The notes under the pieces: model-generated | Database searches by the model: none | What the model saw: only the letters and a program-made list of their open reading frames with translations | Told to the model about the DNA's origin: nothing | Made by a program: the position numbers and the translations under genes | Source of the DNA: Microbacterium sp. | Lineage (GTDB): Bacteria; Actinomycetota; Actinomycetes; Actinomycetales; Microbacteriaceae | Direction of reading: 5' to 3' | Length of the DNA: 63,868 bases | NCBI GenBank assembly: GCA_017744855.1 | Contig: JAGIAK010000005.1 | Span: 1-63,868, forward strand | Shown here: piece after piece, positions 8,601 to 15,977 of the stretch | Position numbering within the stretch: position 1 is the stretch's first letter | How the letters are laid out: every line of letters starts with the position of its first letter

Positions 8601-9230
8601 TCAGGCGCTCAGCCACACGGCGTGCGCGGCGCCGTCGACGGCGAGCTCGACGCCGCCGATGAGCACGCCGTTCGCCGTCACCTCCACCTCGGTGCCGACC
8701 TCGACTCCGGCCGCCTCCACGGCCCGCAGGATGCCGGGGTCCTGATCGCTGACCCGCAGCACCCGGCCGACGTGACCGGGGGCGGCGTCGGCGAGCAGCA
8801 CGAACGGCACGCGGTCGATGCGACCGTCGGCATCCGGGATCGCATCGCCGTGCGGATCGAAGCGCGGGCGGCCGAGGCGGGCATCGATGCCCTCCAGCAG
8901 GCGGTCGCTGATGGTGTGCTCCAGCACCTCCGCCTCGTCGTGAACCTCGTCCCAGCCGTAGTCGAACTCCTGCACGAGCCACGTCTCGATGAGGCGGTGG
9001 CGGCGGATGACCGCGAGGGCACGCTCCGTGCCGGCATCCGTCAGCCGCACCGCACCGTACGGCACGTGCGAGACGAGGCCGGCTGCGGCGAGCTTCTTGA
9101 CCATCTCGGTCACCGACGAGGGGGCGATGCCGAGCTTGGCGGCGAGCACCGACGGCGTGATCGGGGCGTCTTGCCACTCGGTGTGCGCATAGACGGTCTT
9201 CAGGTAGTCGTCAGCTGCGGGGGATGCCAC
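8601..9230 (-). CDS. DtxR/MntR-family metal-dependent regulator
   Basis: A 209-residue iron/manganese-dependent repressor. Residues 1-65 form the winged helix (DDYLKTVYAHTEWQ; TPSVLAAKLGIAPSSVTEMVKKLAAAGLV). Residues 66-135 form the dimerisation and metal-binding domain, with the typical RHRLIETWL...EVHDEAEVLEHTIS pattern supplying His and Glu ligands. Residues 150-209 resemble the SH3-like FeoA domain. The start is a GTG. It sits beside mntH on the same strand, and the mntH promoter carries two matching palindromes, so manganese-responsive repression of mntH is the likely role. Iron sensing is the alternative. Confidence 0.9.
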   Translation of the reverse strand: MASPAADDYLKTVYAHTEWQDAPITPSVLAAKLGIAPSSVTEMVKKLAAAGLVSHVPYGAVRLTDAGTERALAVIRRHRLIETWLVQEFDYGWDEVHDEAEVLEHTISDRLLEGIDARLGRPRFDPHGDAIPDADGRIDRVPFVLLADAAPGHVGRVLRVSDQDPGILRAVEAAGVEVGTEVEVTANGVLIGGVELAVDGAAHAVWLSA

Positions 9231-9236
9231 ACCTCC

Positions 9237-9242
9237 AGCCTA
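9237..9242 (-). promoter_or_regulatory. Candidate leaderless -10 (TAGGCT) of the DtxR-family gene
   Basis: TAGGCT on the minus strand lies 6 nt before the GTG at 9230, so transcription would begin at or next to the start codon. Confidence 0.5.
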
Positions 9243-9392
9243 CGCGGCGGCCCTGCGCTCGATGGCAGGTGCGGGCTGCGGGCTCCCGGGGTGCGCGCTC
9301 CCGGGTCGCGCTCGGGTGGCAGGTGTCGCGGGTATCGGCGCGGGATTCCCGCAAGACGCGCCAAACGAGCGTTGAGGCGCGTCGGGGCGTGA

Positions 9393-9683
9393 CTAGTTCG
9401 CGACGGCGACGAGGATGCCGAACGCGACCTGTCCCGCGAAGAACACGACGAGGAAGCCGAGGAGCGCCGCGGCGAGCGAGAGTCGTCCGTCGAATCCCTC
9501 GACCTCGGCGATGCCGATCTTGCGGGCGGCGAACGCGAGCACGAGGGTGAGGATGCCGAGCGCGAGCTGCACCCAGGGGCCCCCGACCGGGAGCACCTTC
9601 GGGAAGGCGACGAGCAGCCCGCCGCCGACGCCGGCGACCAGAGCGATCCAGGTGAACAGGCGGACCTTGGCTGCGGCAGTCAT
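9393..9683 (-). CDS. Small membrane protein
   Basis: A 96-residue hydrophobic protein with three predicted membrane segments (about 8-28, 36-55 and 70-95). Between the second and third is a short charged loop (RKIGIAEVEGFDGR). The start ATG at 9683 is followed by MTAAAKVRLFTW. It lies between mntH and the DtxR-type regulator on the same strand, but it has its own candidate -10, so a link to manganese transport is only positional. Family not recognised. Confidence 0.7.
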   Translation of the reverse strand: MTAAAKVRLFTWIALVAGVGGGLLVAFPKVLPVGGPWVQLALGILTLVLAFAARKIGIAEVEGFDGRLSLAAALLGFLVVFFAGQVAFGILVAVAN

Positions 9684-9690
9684 GCGTTCG

Positions 9691-9696
9691 AGCCTA
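9691..9696 (-). promoter_or_regulatory. Candidate leaderless -10 (TAGGCT) of the small membrane gene
   Basis: TAGGCT on the minus strand lies 7 nt before the ATG at 9683. Confidence 0.45.
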
Positions 9697-9712
9697 TCGG
9701 CGCGCCCCGTGC

Positions 9713-10951
9713 TCACGCGCCGGTCAGCACCATCCACAGCAGGACGCCGTTGAGCGCGATGAGCAGCACGGAGGCCACCACGCCGGCGATCGTCGTCCAC
9801 ACGCGATTGGTCCAGCGTCCGAGCGTGCGCTGCTGCGCGGTGAGCGCGACCAGCGGGATCAGGGCGAACGGGATGCCGAACGAGAGGGCCACCTGGCTGA
9901 GCACGAGGGCGAGCGTCGGATCGACCCCCGCCCACAGGATGACGAGCGCGGGGATGAGCGTGACGAGTCGACGGGCGAGCAGAGGGATGCGCACGTGCAG
10001 CAGGCCGTGCATGATCTCCGACCCCGCGTAGGCGCCGACGGACGTCGACGCGAGACCCGACGCGAGCAGTCCGACCGCGAACAGGGTGGCCACGACGGGC
10101 CCGAGCCCCGTCTCGAGCGCGGCGTGCGCGCCTTCGAGTGAGTCGGTGCCCTCGACGCCCGCCAGGTTCGCCGCTGCCAGCAGCAGGATGCCGAGGTTCA
10201 CGGAGCCCGCGACGATCATGGCGATCGAGACGTCCCAGCGGGTCGCCCTGAGGAGCGTGCGGGTCTCGGCATCCGCCCTGTCGCCTGAGCCGAACCTGTC
10301 TCTCGTGAGGGAGGAGTGCGCGTAGATCGCGTGCGGCATGATCGTCGCTCCGAGGATGGAGGCTGCGAGGAGCACCGATCCGCTGCCCTCGAACCGCGGC
10401 ACGAGTCCGCCGACCACCGCGAGCGGATCCGGTGGGGCGATGAAGACTCCGGCCAGGAAACCGATGGTGATGACGACCATGAGTCCGATGATCACGAACT
10501 CGAAGTGGCGCGGGCCCCTTCGGCTGTGCAGGGCGAGCATCACCATCGACACGGCGCCGGTGATGAGGCCACCGGCGAGCAGCGGGATGCCGAACAGCAG
10601 ATTCAGCGCCACAGCGCCGCCGATGACCTCGGCGAGATCGGTGGCCATGGCGACGAGCTCGGCCTGGAGCCAGTACGCACGTCGCGCCCACGGATGCCGC
10701 AGCCGCTCGCCGAGCAGCTCGGGAAGGCTGCGTCCGGTGACGACGCCCAGCTTCGCAGAGAGGTACTGGATGAGCCACGCCATCACGTTCCCGGCGACCA
10801 CCACCCACACCAGCAGGTAGCCGAACTGGGCGCCCGCGGTCATGTTGCTCGCCACGTTTCCGGGGTCGAGGTATGCGACGCCCGCGACGAGGGCGGGGCC
10901 GAGCAGCCACAGGCCGCGGGCTGCTCGTGTCGCTCCGGATTTTTTAGGCAT
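9713..10951 (-). CDS. mntH: Nramp-family divalent metal transporter MntH
   Basis: A 412-residue proton-coupled Mn2+ (and Fe2+) importer with about 11 membrane helices. The TM1 metal-binding motif DPGN is at 29-32 (AYLDPGNVASN) and the TM6 motif MPH is present (GATIMPHAIYAH), so the Asp, Asn and Met metal ligands are intact. Length and N-terminus fit the family. The ATG overlaps one of two near-identical palindromes, and a TAGGGT hexamer lies 6 nt upstream, indicating a leaderless message whose promoter and start are both covered by operator sequence. The DtxR/MntR-type gene nearby on the same strand is the obvious regulator. Confidence 0.95.
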   Translation of the reverse strand: MPKKSGATRAARGLWLLGPALVAGVAYLDPGNVASNMTAGAQFGYLLVWVVVAGNVMAWLIQYLSAKLGVVTGRSLPELLGERLRHPWARRAYWLQAELVAMATDLAEVIGGAVALNLLFGIPLLAGGLITGAVSMVMLALHSRRGPRHFEFVIIGLMVVITIGFLAGVFIAPPDPLAVVGGLVPRFEGSGSVLLAASILGATIMPHAIYAHSSLTRDRFGSGDRADAETRTLLRATRWDVSIAMIVAGSVNLGILLLAAANLAGVEGTDSLEGAHAALETGLGPVVATLFAVGLLASGLASTSVGAYAGSEIMHGLLHVRIPLLARRLVTLIPALVILWAGVDPTLALVLSQVALSFGIPFALIPLVALTAQQRTLGRWTNRVWTTIAGVVASVLLIALNGVLLWMVLTGA

Positions 10952-10958
10952 GCCGAAA
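10943..10958. promoter_or_regulatory. Candidate MntR box 1 over the mntH start codon
   Basis: TTTAGGCATGCCGAAA is a palindrome with one imperfect pair and includes the mntH ATG. It resembles DtxR/MntR-type boxes, and 14 of 16 bases match box 2 in inverted orientation. Confidence 0.6.
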
Positions 10959-10963
10959 CCCTA
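10958..10963 (-). promoter_or_regulatory. Candidate leaderless -10 (TAGGGT) of mntH
   Basis: TAGGGT on the minus strand lies 6 nt before the mntH ATG. Seventeen bases upstream the would-be -35 (TTTAGG) falls inside MntR box 2. Confidence 0.5.
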
Positions 10964-10970
10964 GCGGATT

Positions 10971-10986
10971 TTTCGGCGTCCCTAAA
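10971..10986. promoter_or_regulatory. Candidate MntR box 2 over the mntH -35 region
   Basis: Read on the minus strand this is TTTAGGGACGCCGAAA, 14/16 identical to box 1. It covers the expected -35 position, so occupancy of both boxes would bracket the promoter. Confidence 0.55.
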
Positions 10987-11043
10987 TATTCTGTTCTGCC
11001 CGGCGGGGGAGCAGATGGCGACGGCTCGTGTTACAAGAGAGGA

Positions 11044-11463
11044 GTGACGACGAGACGGGCGAGCACGGCGTGGTGGATCCTCCTGCTGGTGGCCGTGCTG
11101 AGCGTCTTCCCGGTCGCGACCGCGGTGATCTCCCAGGCGGACGCGGTGGACGATCCGCTCGGCACCTGCTGGGCGGCCGATCTCCCCGCCGGAGTCGTGC
11201 CGCATGACAACACGCTGCGCAGCGTGGAGGTGACGACGTTCCCGGTCGGCGCCCACTGCGACTGGGAGGCCGGCGACGTCCAGACGGGCTGGCCGCTGAC
11301 CATCGCCGCCCTCGTCGGATCCGCGGCATGCCTCGTCGCGACGGCATTCGCACTGCGGGTGGGGCCGGCGGCGCGACGCGTGGTCAGCGCACTGCCGCTC
11401 GTCGCCGTCGTGGTGATCTGGATCGTGCTGTCTCAGAACACACTGTTCGTGATCATCGACTGA
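11044..11463 (+). CDS. Small two-TM membrane protein with extracytoplasmic loop
   Basis: A 139-residue protein with three hydrophobic segments: residues 10-30, 83-102 and 115-137. The intervening stretch (about 35-80) contains two cysteines (GTCWAADLPA and AHCDWEAGD) that could form an extracytoplasmic disulfide. The GTG start has agagagga just upstream. It is divergent from mntH across the operator region, so it might respond to the same regulator. Family not recognised. Confidence 0.7.
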   Translation: MTTRRASTAWWILLLVAVLSVFPVATAVISQADAVDDPLGTCWAADLPAGVVPHDNTLRSVEVTTFPVGAHCDWEAGDVQTGWPLTIAALVGSAACLVATAFALRVGPAARRVVSALPLVAVVVIWIVLSQNTLFVIID

Positions 11464-11486
11464 GCGGCGGACGCCCGCACGCCGGA

Positions 11487-11492
11487 TACTCT
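11487..11492 (+). promoter_or_regulatory. Candidate leaderless -10 (TACTCT) of the methyltransferase gene
   Basis: TACTCT lies 6 nt before the ATG at 11499. Confidence 0.4.
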
Positions 11493-11498
11493 GGCGGG

Positions 11499-12125
11499 AT
11501 GGACGAGCAGACGCCGGAGCGCACCACCCACGGCGTCGGGCCCTGGCCAGGCGGGGCGGATTCCTGGCCCGTCGACGAGCACTACGATCCAGACCTGCTC
11601 GCGCACGGCGACACCCGCAACGTCATCGACCGGTACCGGTACTGGCGCATGGAGGCCATCGTCGCCGACCTCGACCTGCAACGGCATCCGTTCCACGTCG
11701 CCATCGAGAACTGGCAGCACGACATGAACATCGGCTCGATCGTGCGAAGCGCGAACGCGTTCCTCGCCGACACGGTGCACATCATCGGACGCCGTCGCTG
11801 GAACAAGCGCGGCGCGATGGTCACCGACCGCTATCAGCACGTGGTGCACCACGAGGACGTCGCGACGTTTGCGGCCTGGGCGGCGGACGCCGGCATCCCG
11901 ATCGTCGCCGTGGACAACGTCGACGGCGCCGTGCCCGTGGATCGCGCCGAACTGCCCGAGACATGCGTGCTGCTGTTCGGTCAGGAGGGGCCAGGACTGT
12001 CTGACGAGGCGCTCGCCGCGGCATCCGCTCACATCGAGATCACCCAGTACGGCTCGACCCGCTCGATCAACGCGAGCGCGGCCGCCGCCGTCATCATGTA
12101 CGAATGGTGCCGGAGATACGCGTGA
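11499..12125 (+). CDS. SpoU/TrmH-family RNA methyltransferase
   Basis: A 208-residue SPOUT methyltransferase that would 2'-O-methylate a ribose in tRNA or rRNA using SAM. The three family motifs are visible: NIGSIVRSANAF (motif 1, about 77-88), LLFGQEGPGLSDEAL (motif 2) and ITQYGSTRSINASAAAAVIMYEW (motif 3), which together form the knotted SAM site. The first 65 residues contain HYDPDLLAHGDTRNVIDRYRYW, shared with actinobacterial homologues. No separate substrate-binding domain is seen, so it belongs to the short TrmH/TrmL-like subgroup. The exact target nucleotide cannot be read from sequence. Confidence 0.88.
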   Translation: MDEQTPERTTHGVGPWPGGADSWPVDEHYDPDLLAHGDTRNVIDRYRYWRMEAIVADLDLQRHPFHVAIENWQHDMNIGSIVRSANAFLADTVHIIGRRRWNKRGAMVTDRYQHVVHHEDVATFAAWAADAGIPIVAVDNVDGAVPVDRAELPETCVLLFGQEGPGLSDEALAAASAHIEITQYGSTRSINASAAAAVIMYEWCRRYA

Positions 12126-12201
12126 ACTGAGGCCGCGACCGTCGAATCTGCCGGAGCGTTCTGTGGAGGGAGCGCGCATCCCGAGGGCGACGGAGCCGTC
12201 G

Positions 12202-13524
12202 TCAGGCGTCGACCGACACCCAGCGCCCTGAGCGGACTCGCCAGCCGAGCGTGCCGAGCCGTGCGAGGAGGTACACCCCGAAGAACGCGACGGCCAGCCA
12301 GACGAGCCCCGTCGTGCCGTCGACTCCGGTGGCGGAGATGATCCACAGCGCGGGCAAGAACGGCACGAGGTTGAGGCCACCGGCGATCGCCAGGTAGCGC
12401 GCGTCGTTCGCCCCCATGAGCACTCCGTCGAGCACGAACACCACGCCGGCGATCGGTTGCGCGACGGCGAGCACCACCAGCGCCGGCTGCACGAGCGCCG
12501 CCACCCGCGCGTCGCCGGTGAAGACGATTCCGAGAACGCCGGACAGCGCGCCGATGAGTGCGCCGACGATCACGCCGAACCAGGCGCCCCACGCCACCGT
12601 GCGCGCGAGCACGCGCCGCACCTGGGCGTCGTCGCCGGCGCCCAGCTCCTTGCCGATCAGGGCCTGCGCCGCGATCGCGAGAGCGTCGAGCGCGAACGCC
12701 GCCGCGGAGAAGATCGTGAACACGATCTGCCATCCGGCGAGCTCGCCCGTGCCGATGCCGGTGGCTATGCCGACCGTCGCGAGGAGCGCGATGCGCAGGC
12801 TCACCGTACGCAGGAACAGCCAGCCGCCGGAGCGAGCCGTGCTGCGGATGCCGTCACCGTGGGCGCGCAGTGAGGCGTCGTGCCGCGCGGCGAGGCGACG
12901 CACGACAAGGACGTAGGCGCCGACCATGCCCCACTGGGCCGTCACCGTGCCGGCCGCCGAACCCGCGATGCCCCAACCGAGCCCGTAGATGAAGAGGTAG
13001 TTGAGGAGAGCGTTCGCTCCGAAGCCGAGACCCGCGATCCACAGCGGTGTCATGGTGTCTTGCATCCCGCGGAGAAGTCCCGTCGCGGCGAACACGATGA
13101 GCATCGCAGGCAGACCCCACATCGAGATGACGAGGTAGGCGTTGGCCTCGGCGGCCACGGCATCGCTCGCGCCGAACAGCGACACCAGCCACGGCGACGA
13201 CACCGCGCCGAGAACGGCGAGCACCGCCCCCAGGCCGAGTGCGAGCCACATGCCGTTGATGCCGACCGAGACGGCCTCGCCGGGCTCGCCTGCGCCGAAG
13301 CGCCGAGCGACGGCCGGGGTCGTGGAGTAGGCGAGGAAGACCATCAGCCCGACGATCGTCTGCAGCACGGCGCTCGCGATGCCGAGGCCGGCGAGCGGAG
13401 TGGTGCCGAGGTGCCCGACCAGCGCGGCGTCGACGATGAGGAACGCGGGCTCGGCGATCAGCGCGCCGAGCGCCGGCACGGCGAGACGCAGGATCTCGCG
13501 GTTGAGGGAGGCGTTCCTTGGCAC
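12202..13524 (-). CDS. MATE-family efflux transporter (DinF-like)
   Basis: A 440-residue transporter with 12 predicted membrane helices in two related halves. The N-terminus (EILRLAVPALGALIAEPAFLIVDAALVGHLGTTPLAGLG, residues 10-48) is diagnostic of the DinF branch. These exporters use H+ or Na+ gradients to extrude organic cations and related compounds; the substrate here is unknown. The start is GTG with a TAGGCT hexamer 6 nt upstream. It is convergent with the RNA methyltransferase and divergent from the DUF1992 gene. Confidence 0.92.
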   Translation of the reverse strand: MPRNASLNREILRLAVPALGALIAEPAFLIVDAALVGHLGTTPLAGLGIASAVLQTIVGLMVFLAYSTTPAVARRFGAGEPGEAVSVGINGMWLALGLGAVLAVLGAVSSPWLVSLFGASDAVAAEANAYLVISMWGLPAMLIVFAATGLLRGMQDTMTPLWIAGLGFGANALLNYLFIYGLGWGIAGSAAGTVTAQWGMVGAYVLVVRRLAARHDASLRAHGDGIRSTARSGGWLFLRTVSLRIALLATVGIATGIGTGELAGWQIVFTIFSAAAFALDALAIAAQALIGKELGAGDDAQVRRVLARTVAWGAWFGVIVGALIGALSGVLGIVFTGDARVAALVQPALVVLAVAQPIAGVVFVLDGVLMGANDARYLAIAGGLNLVPFLPALWIISATGVDGTTGLVWLAVAFFGVYLLARLGTLGWRVRSGRWVSVDA

Positions 13525-13530
13525 CCTCAG

Positions 13531-13536
13531 AGCCTA
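13531..13536 (-). promoter_or_regulatory. Candidate leaderless -10 (TAGGCT) of the MATE gene
   Basis: TAGGCT on the minus strand lies 6 nt before the GTG at 13524. Confidence 0.5.
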
Positions 13537-13624
13537 GGGGAGGGCGGGGACACCGGCGTCGCGGCGCCGCAACATCCGCGAGCCCTGCCGTCCGACGTAC
13601 GCTGGAGGCACTCGGAGGTGCACC

Positions 13625-14176
13625 ATGACCGATCCACGAGAGTCCGCTGCCCGGTACCGCGCGCGTCAGCGCGGAGAGACGGATGCCGAGGACGACGCGG
13701 TCGAGGGCGCGGTGCCGGGCGCCGCCGCCGCAGTCGACACGGCGGCGTTCGTGGAGAGCGCGATCCAGATCGCCATCCGCCGGGGAGACTTCGACGACCT
13801 GCCGGGAGCGGGGAAGCCCCTCGAGGGCCTGGGTACTCATCACGACCCTGACTGGTGGATACGCCGCAAGATCGAGACGGAGAACCTGTCAGGGCTCGGC
13901 CCGCCGGCGCTGACGTTGCGCGTGGAGGACAGGGAGCTCGACACCCGACTCGACGCACTCGGTCGCGAGGACGACGTGCGCGAGGCGCTCGAGGATTTCA
14001 ACCGCCGTGTGATCGAGGCACGCCGCCAGCTGCTCGGCGGGCCGCCGGTGGTGACGGCGACGCGCGACGTGGAGGCAGAGGTCGCCGCGTGGGCGGAGCG
14101 CCGCGCCGCACGCCCCGCCCCCGCGCCCGAGGAACCGCCGCGACGCCGGTGCCTCGGCATCCGTCGCCGTCCCTGA
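13625..14176 (+). CDS. DUF1992 (DnaJ-homologue C28 domain) protein
   Basis: A 183-residue soluble protein. Residues 40-135 match DUF1992: ESAIQIAIRRGDFDDLPGAGKPLEGL, then DWWIRRKIETENL and the helical LRVEDRELDTRLDAL segment. The remainder is charged linker. The ATG is preceded by cggaggtg. The eukaryotic DNAJC28 proteins share this domain, but its biochemical role is undefined. There is no J-domain here. Convergent with the DoxX-like gene. Confidence 0.85.
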   Translation: MTDPRESAARYRARQRGETDAEDDAVEGAVPGAAAAVDTAAFVESAIQIAIRRGDFDDLPGAGKPLEGLGTHHDPDWWIRRKIETENLSGLGPPALTLRVEDRELDTRLDALGREDDVREALEDFNRRVIEARRQLLGGPPVVTATRDVEAEVAAWAERRAARPAPAPEEPPRRRCLGIRRRP

Positions 14177-14239
14177 TCCGCACCGAGCGCCCCTTCTCCG
14201 GTCCGCGCACCCCGGCCCCGCCGCTCATCCGGCCCCGCG

Positions 14240-14689
14240 CTAGCCGGGCCGCCTCGCCCTCCGCCATCCGTCCACCCCGAACCGCCCTGCGCTCGGCAGT
14301 GCCAGCACCGCCGCCGAGAGCATCACCATCACGGGGTACTGTGCGATGAGCTGGTCGGATCCCCAGTAGAGCATCAGCGTCCCGATCGAGGCGAACGCCG
14401 CGAGCCTGGTCAGGGCGCCCGCCGTCAGCAGCACGCCGAGGATCACCTCCAGAGCCGGGATCCCCAGCCCCAACGCCCAGGGCGTCGTCCCCATCAGCGA
14501 CCCCAGCGGCGCGAACCACCACGGCGTCCTGCTGTTGCCCGCCGTGCTCTGCGCGACGAGCTCGATATCGGCGGCGCCGAAGCCCGCACGGTACTTCAGC
14601 ACGCCCTCCAGCAGCCAGAGCACCCCGACCGCGACCCTCGCCGCGCCGCCCAGCACGGGCACGGCGAGGTTCGCACGCGTTGCGCTCAC
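14240..14689 (-). CDS. DoxX-family membrane protein
   Basis: A 149-residue protein with four predicted membrane helices in the DoxX/DoxD pattern (ARVAVGVLWLLEGVLKYRAGFG at the first helix, ALEVILGVLLTAGALTRLAA at the third). The GTG start overlaps the stop of the DM13 lipoprotein (GTGA), so translation is coupled. DoxX-like proteins are associated with quinone-linked redox chemistry and oxidative-stress complexes, and with the DM13 partner suggest a membrane electron-transfer pair. That role is inferred from family and context. Confidence 0.85.
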   Translation of the reverse strand: MSATRANLAVPVLGGAARVAVGVLWLLEGVLKYRAGFGAADIELVAQSTAGNSRTPWWFAPLGSLMGTTPWALGLGIPALEVILGVLLTAGALTRLAAFASIGTLMLYWGSDQLIAQYPVMVMLSAAVLALPSAGRFGVDGWRRARRPG

Positions 14690-15117
14690 GACAGCTTCGC
14701 GGCGCCGAACACCGCCTTGGCCTTGTCGCAGTGGATCACGACGTACGTGTAGTCGGCGGTGTCCACGCCCTTCAGCGTGAACGTCTGCGACGCGGTGTCG
14801 AAGGAGACGGCGTCGACCATCGTCCCCGCGCTGACCGCGGCCTCGTCGGTGCCCTTCGTGAGGTACACGTGCAGGTCGGGCCCCTCGTCGGAGGAGAAGC
14901 CGGAGAGCGTCAGCTCCGTGTCGGAGACGGAGACCGACCCCTTCACCGTCTTGTCGTTCAGGCCCATGAAGTCCCCGGACTTCTCCATCCCCATGGCGGC
15001 GCTCTGCGACATCGACGGCGCAGGGGACGTGCCGGAGTCGGTGCCCGGCGAGCTGCACGCGCTCAGCGAGAGGGCGAGGGCGAGGGCCGCGGTGGCGGCG
15101 AGGGCGATCTTGCGCAT
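14686..15117 (-). CDS. DM13-domain lipoprotein
   Basis: A 143-residue lipoprotein with a signal peptide ending in a lipobox (LSAC). Residues about 50-143 form a DM13-type beta domain: GDFMGLNDKTVKGSVSVS, GPDLHVYLTKGT and the C-terminal YTYVVIHCDKAKAVFGAAKL, whose Cys is the near-invariant residue proposed for redox chemistry. The start ATG at 15117 has aggagaac upstream. It is coupled to the DoxX gene and divergent from a two-component system across a tandem 17-bp repeat. Confidence 0.88.
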   Translation of the reverse strand: MRKIALAATAALALALSLSACSSPGTDSGTSPAPSMSQSAAMGMEKSGDFMGLNDKTVKGSVSVSDTELTLSGFSSDEGPDLHVYLTKGTDEAAVSAGTMVDAVSFDTASQTFTLKGVDTADYTYVVIHCDKAKAVFGAAKLS

Positions 15118-15149
15118 GGGGTTCTCCTGTTCGCTGTGCGGCGGGCGCC

Positions 15150-15183
15150 GCATCGGTCTGCACTGTGCATCGGTCTGCACTGT
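15150..15183. repeat. Perfect 17-bp tandem direct repeat, candidate response-regulator site
   Basis: GCATCGGTCTGCACTGT occurs twice head-to-tail (15150-15166 and 15167-15183) between the DM13 lipoprotein and the response regulator. OmpR-family regulators bind direct repeats, so this is the best candidate operator. Confidence 0.6.
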
Positions 15184-15268
15184 CAGGCAGGCTACGAACG
15201 CGGATGCCGCAGGCGGGGGAGTCCTTTCGGGATCGTAAGGACCTCCGCGTGGTCGTCGGGCGCGCGAC

Positions 15269-15274
15269 TAGTGT
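15269..15274 (+). promoter_or_regulatory. Candidate leaderless -10 (TAGTGT) of the response regulator
   Basis: TAGTGT lies 7 nt before the ATG at 15282. Confidence 0.4.
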
Positions 15275-15281
15275 CGACCGC

Positions 15282-15977
15282 ATGGAGGAGCAGCCGCGCG
15301 TCGTCGTCGTGGAGGACGACCCGACGGTCAGGGAGGCCGTCGGGGCCTACCTTCGCGCCAACGGGTATGCCGTCGTGGTGTTCGGGGACGGCGTCTCCGC
15401 CCGCGCCGCGCTCGCCGACGAGCTGCCGGACGTGCTGATCGTCGACCGGATGCTGCCGGGCATCAGCGGCGACGAGCTCTGCCGTGAGGTGAGGGCGACC
15501 TCTGAGGTTCCGATCATGATGCTCACCGCGCTGGGGCAGGTGGAGGACCGCATCGAGGGTCTGGAGACGGGCGTCGACGACTATCTCGCCAAGCCGTTCT
15601 CCCTGCGGGAGCTGCTGTTGAGGGTGGGGGCGCTCGTGCGCAGGTCGCGCGCCGCCCAGGCGGGAGGGGAGGTCGTCGCCGGTGCGTTCCGGATGGACGT
15701 CGCCCGTCGGCGGGTGTGGGTGCGCGGGGACGAGGTGGCGCTGACGACCCGCGAGTACGACCTCCTCGCCTTCCTCGTGCGGGCGCCCGACCGGGTGGTC
15801 GCACGAGACGAGATCCTCCGCGAGGTGTGGGGATGGAGCATCGGGGAGGCGTCGACGGTCACCGTGCACGTGCGCCGGCTTCGGGAGAAGATCGAGGTCG
15901 ACCCGCAGGACCCCCGGCACCTCCACACCGAGTGGGGCGCCGGGTACAGCTTCTCGCCGCAGGGGCGATTGCGATGA
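15282..15977 (+). CDS. OmpR/PhoB-family response regulator
   Basis: A 231-residue response regulator. The receiver domain (5-118) has the acidic pair E11/D12, phosphoacceptor Asp55 (VLIVDRMLPG), Thr82 and Lys104 (LAKPFSLREL). The DNA-binding winged helix is at about 130-226 (ALTTREYDLLAFLVRAP, VTVHVRRLREKIEVDP). Its stop overlaps the kinase start as ATGA. It is divergent from the DM13-DoxX pair and is the natural candidate to bind the 17-bp tandem repeat between them. Confidence 0.95.
   Translation: MEEQPRVVVVEDDPTVREAVGAYLRANGYAVVVFGDGVSARAALADELPDVLIVDRMLPGISGDELCREVRATSEVPIMMLTALGQVEDRIEGLETGVDDYLAKPFSLRELLLRVGALVRRSRAAQAGGEVVAGAFRMDVARRRVWVRGDEVALTTREYDLLAFLVRAPDRVVARDEILREVWGWSIGEASTVTVHVRRLREKIEVDPQDPRHLHTEWGAGYSFSPQGRLR

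Noticed and set aside
11015..11047. 10-residue frame before the 11044 gene
   Set aside because: Too short and without support.
12188..12201. CGACG-GAGC-CGTCG hairpin between convergent genes
   Set aside because: Only five pairs; too weak to call a terminator.
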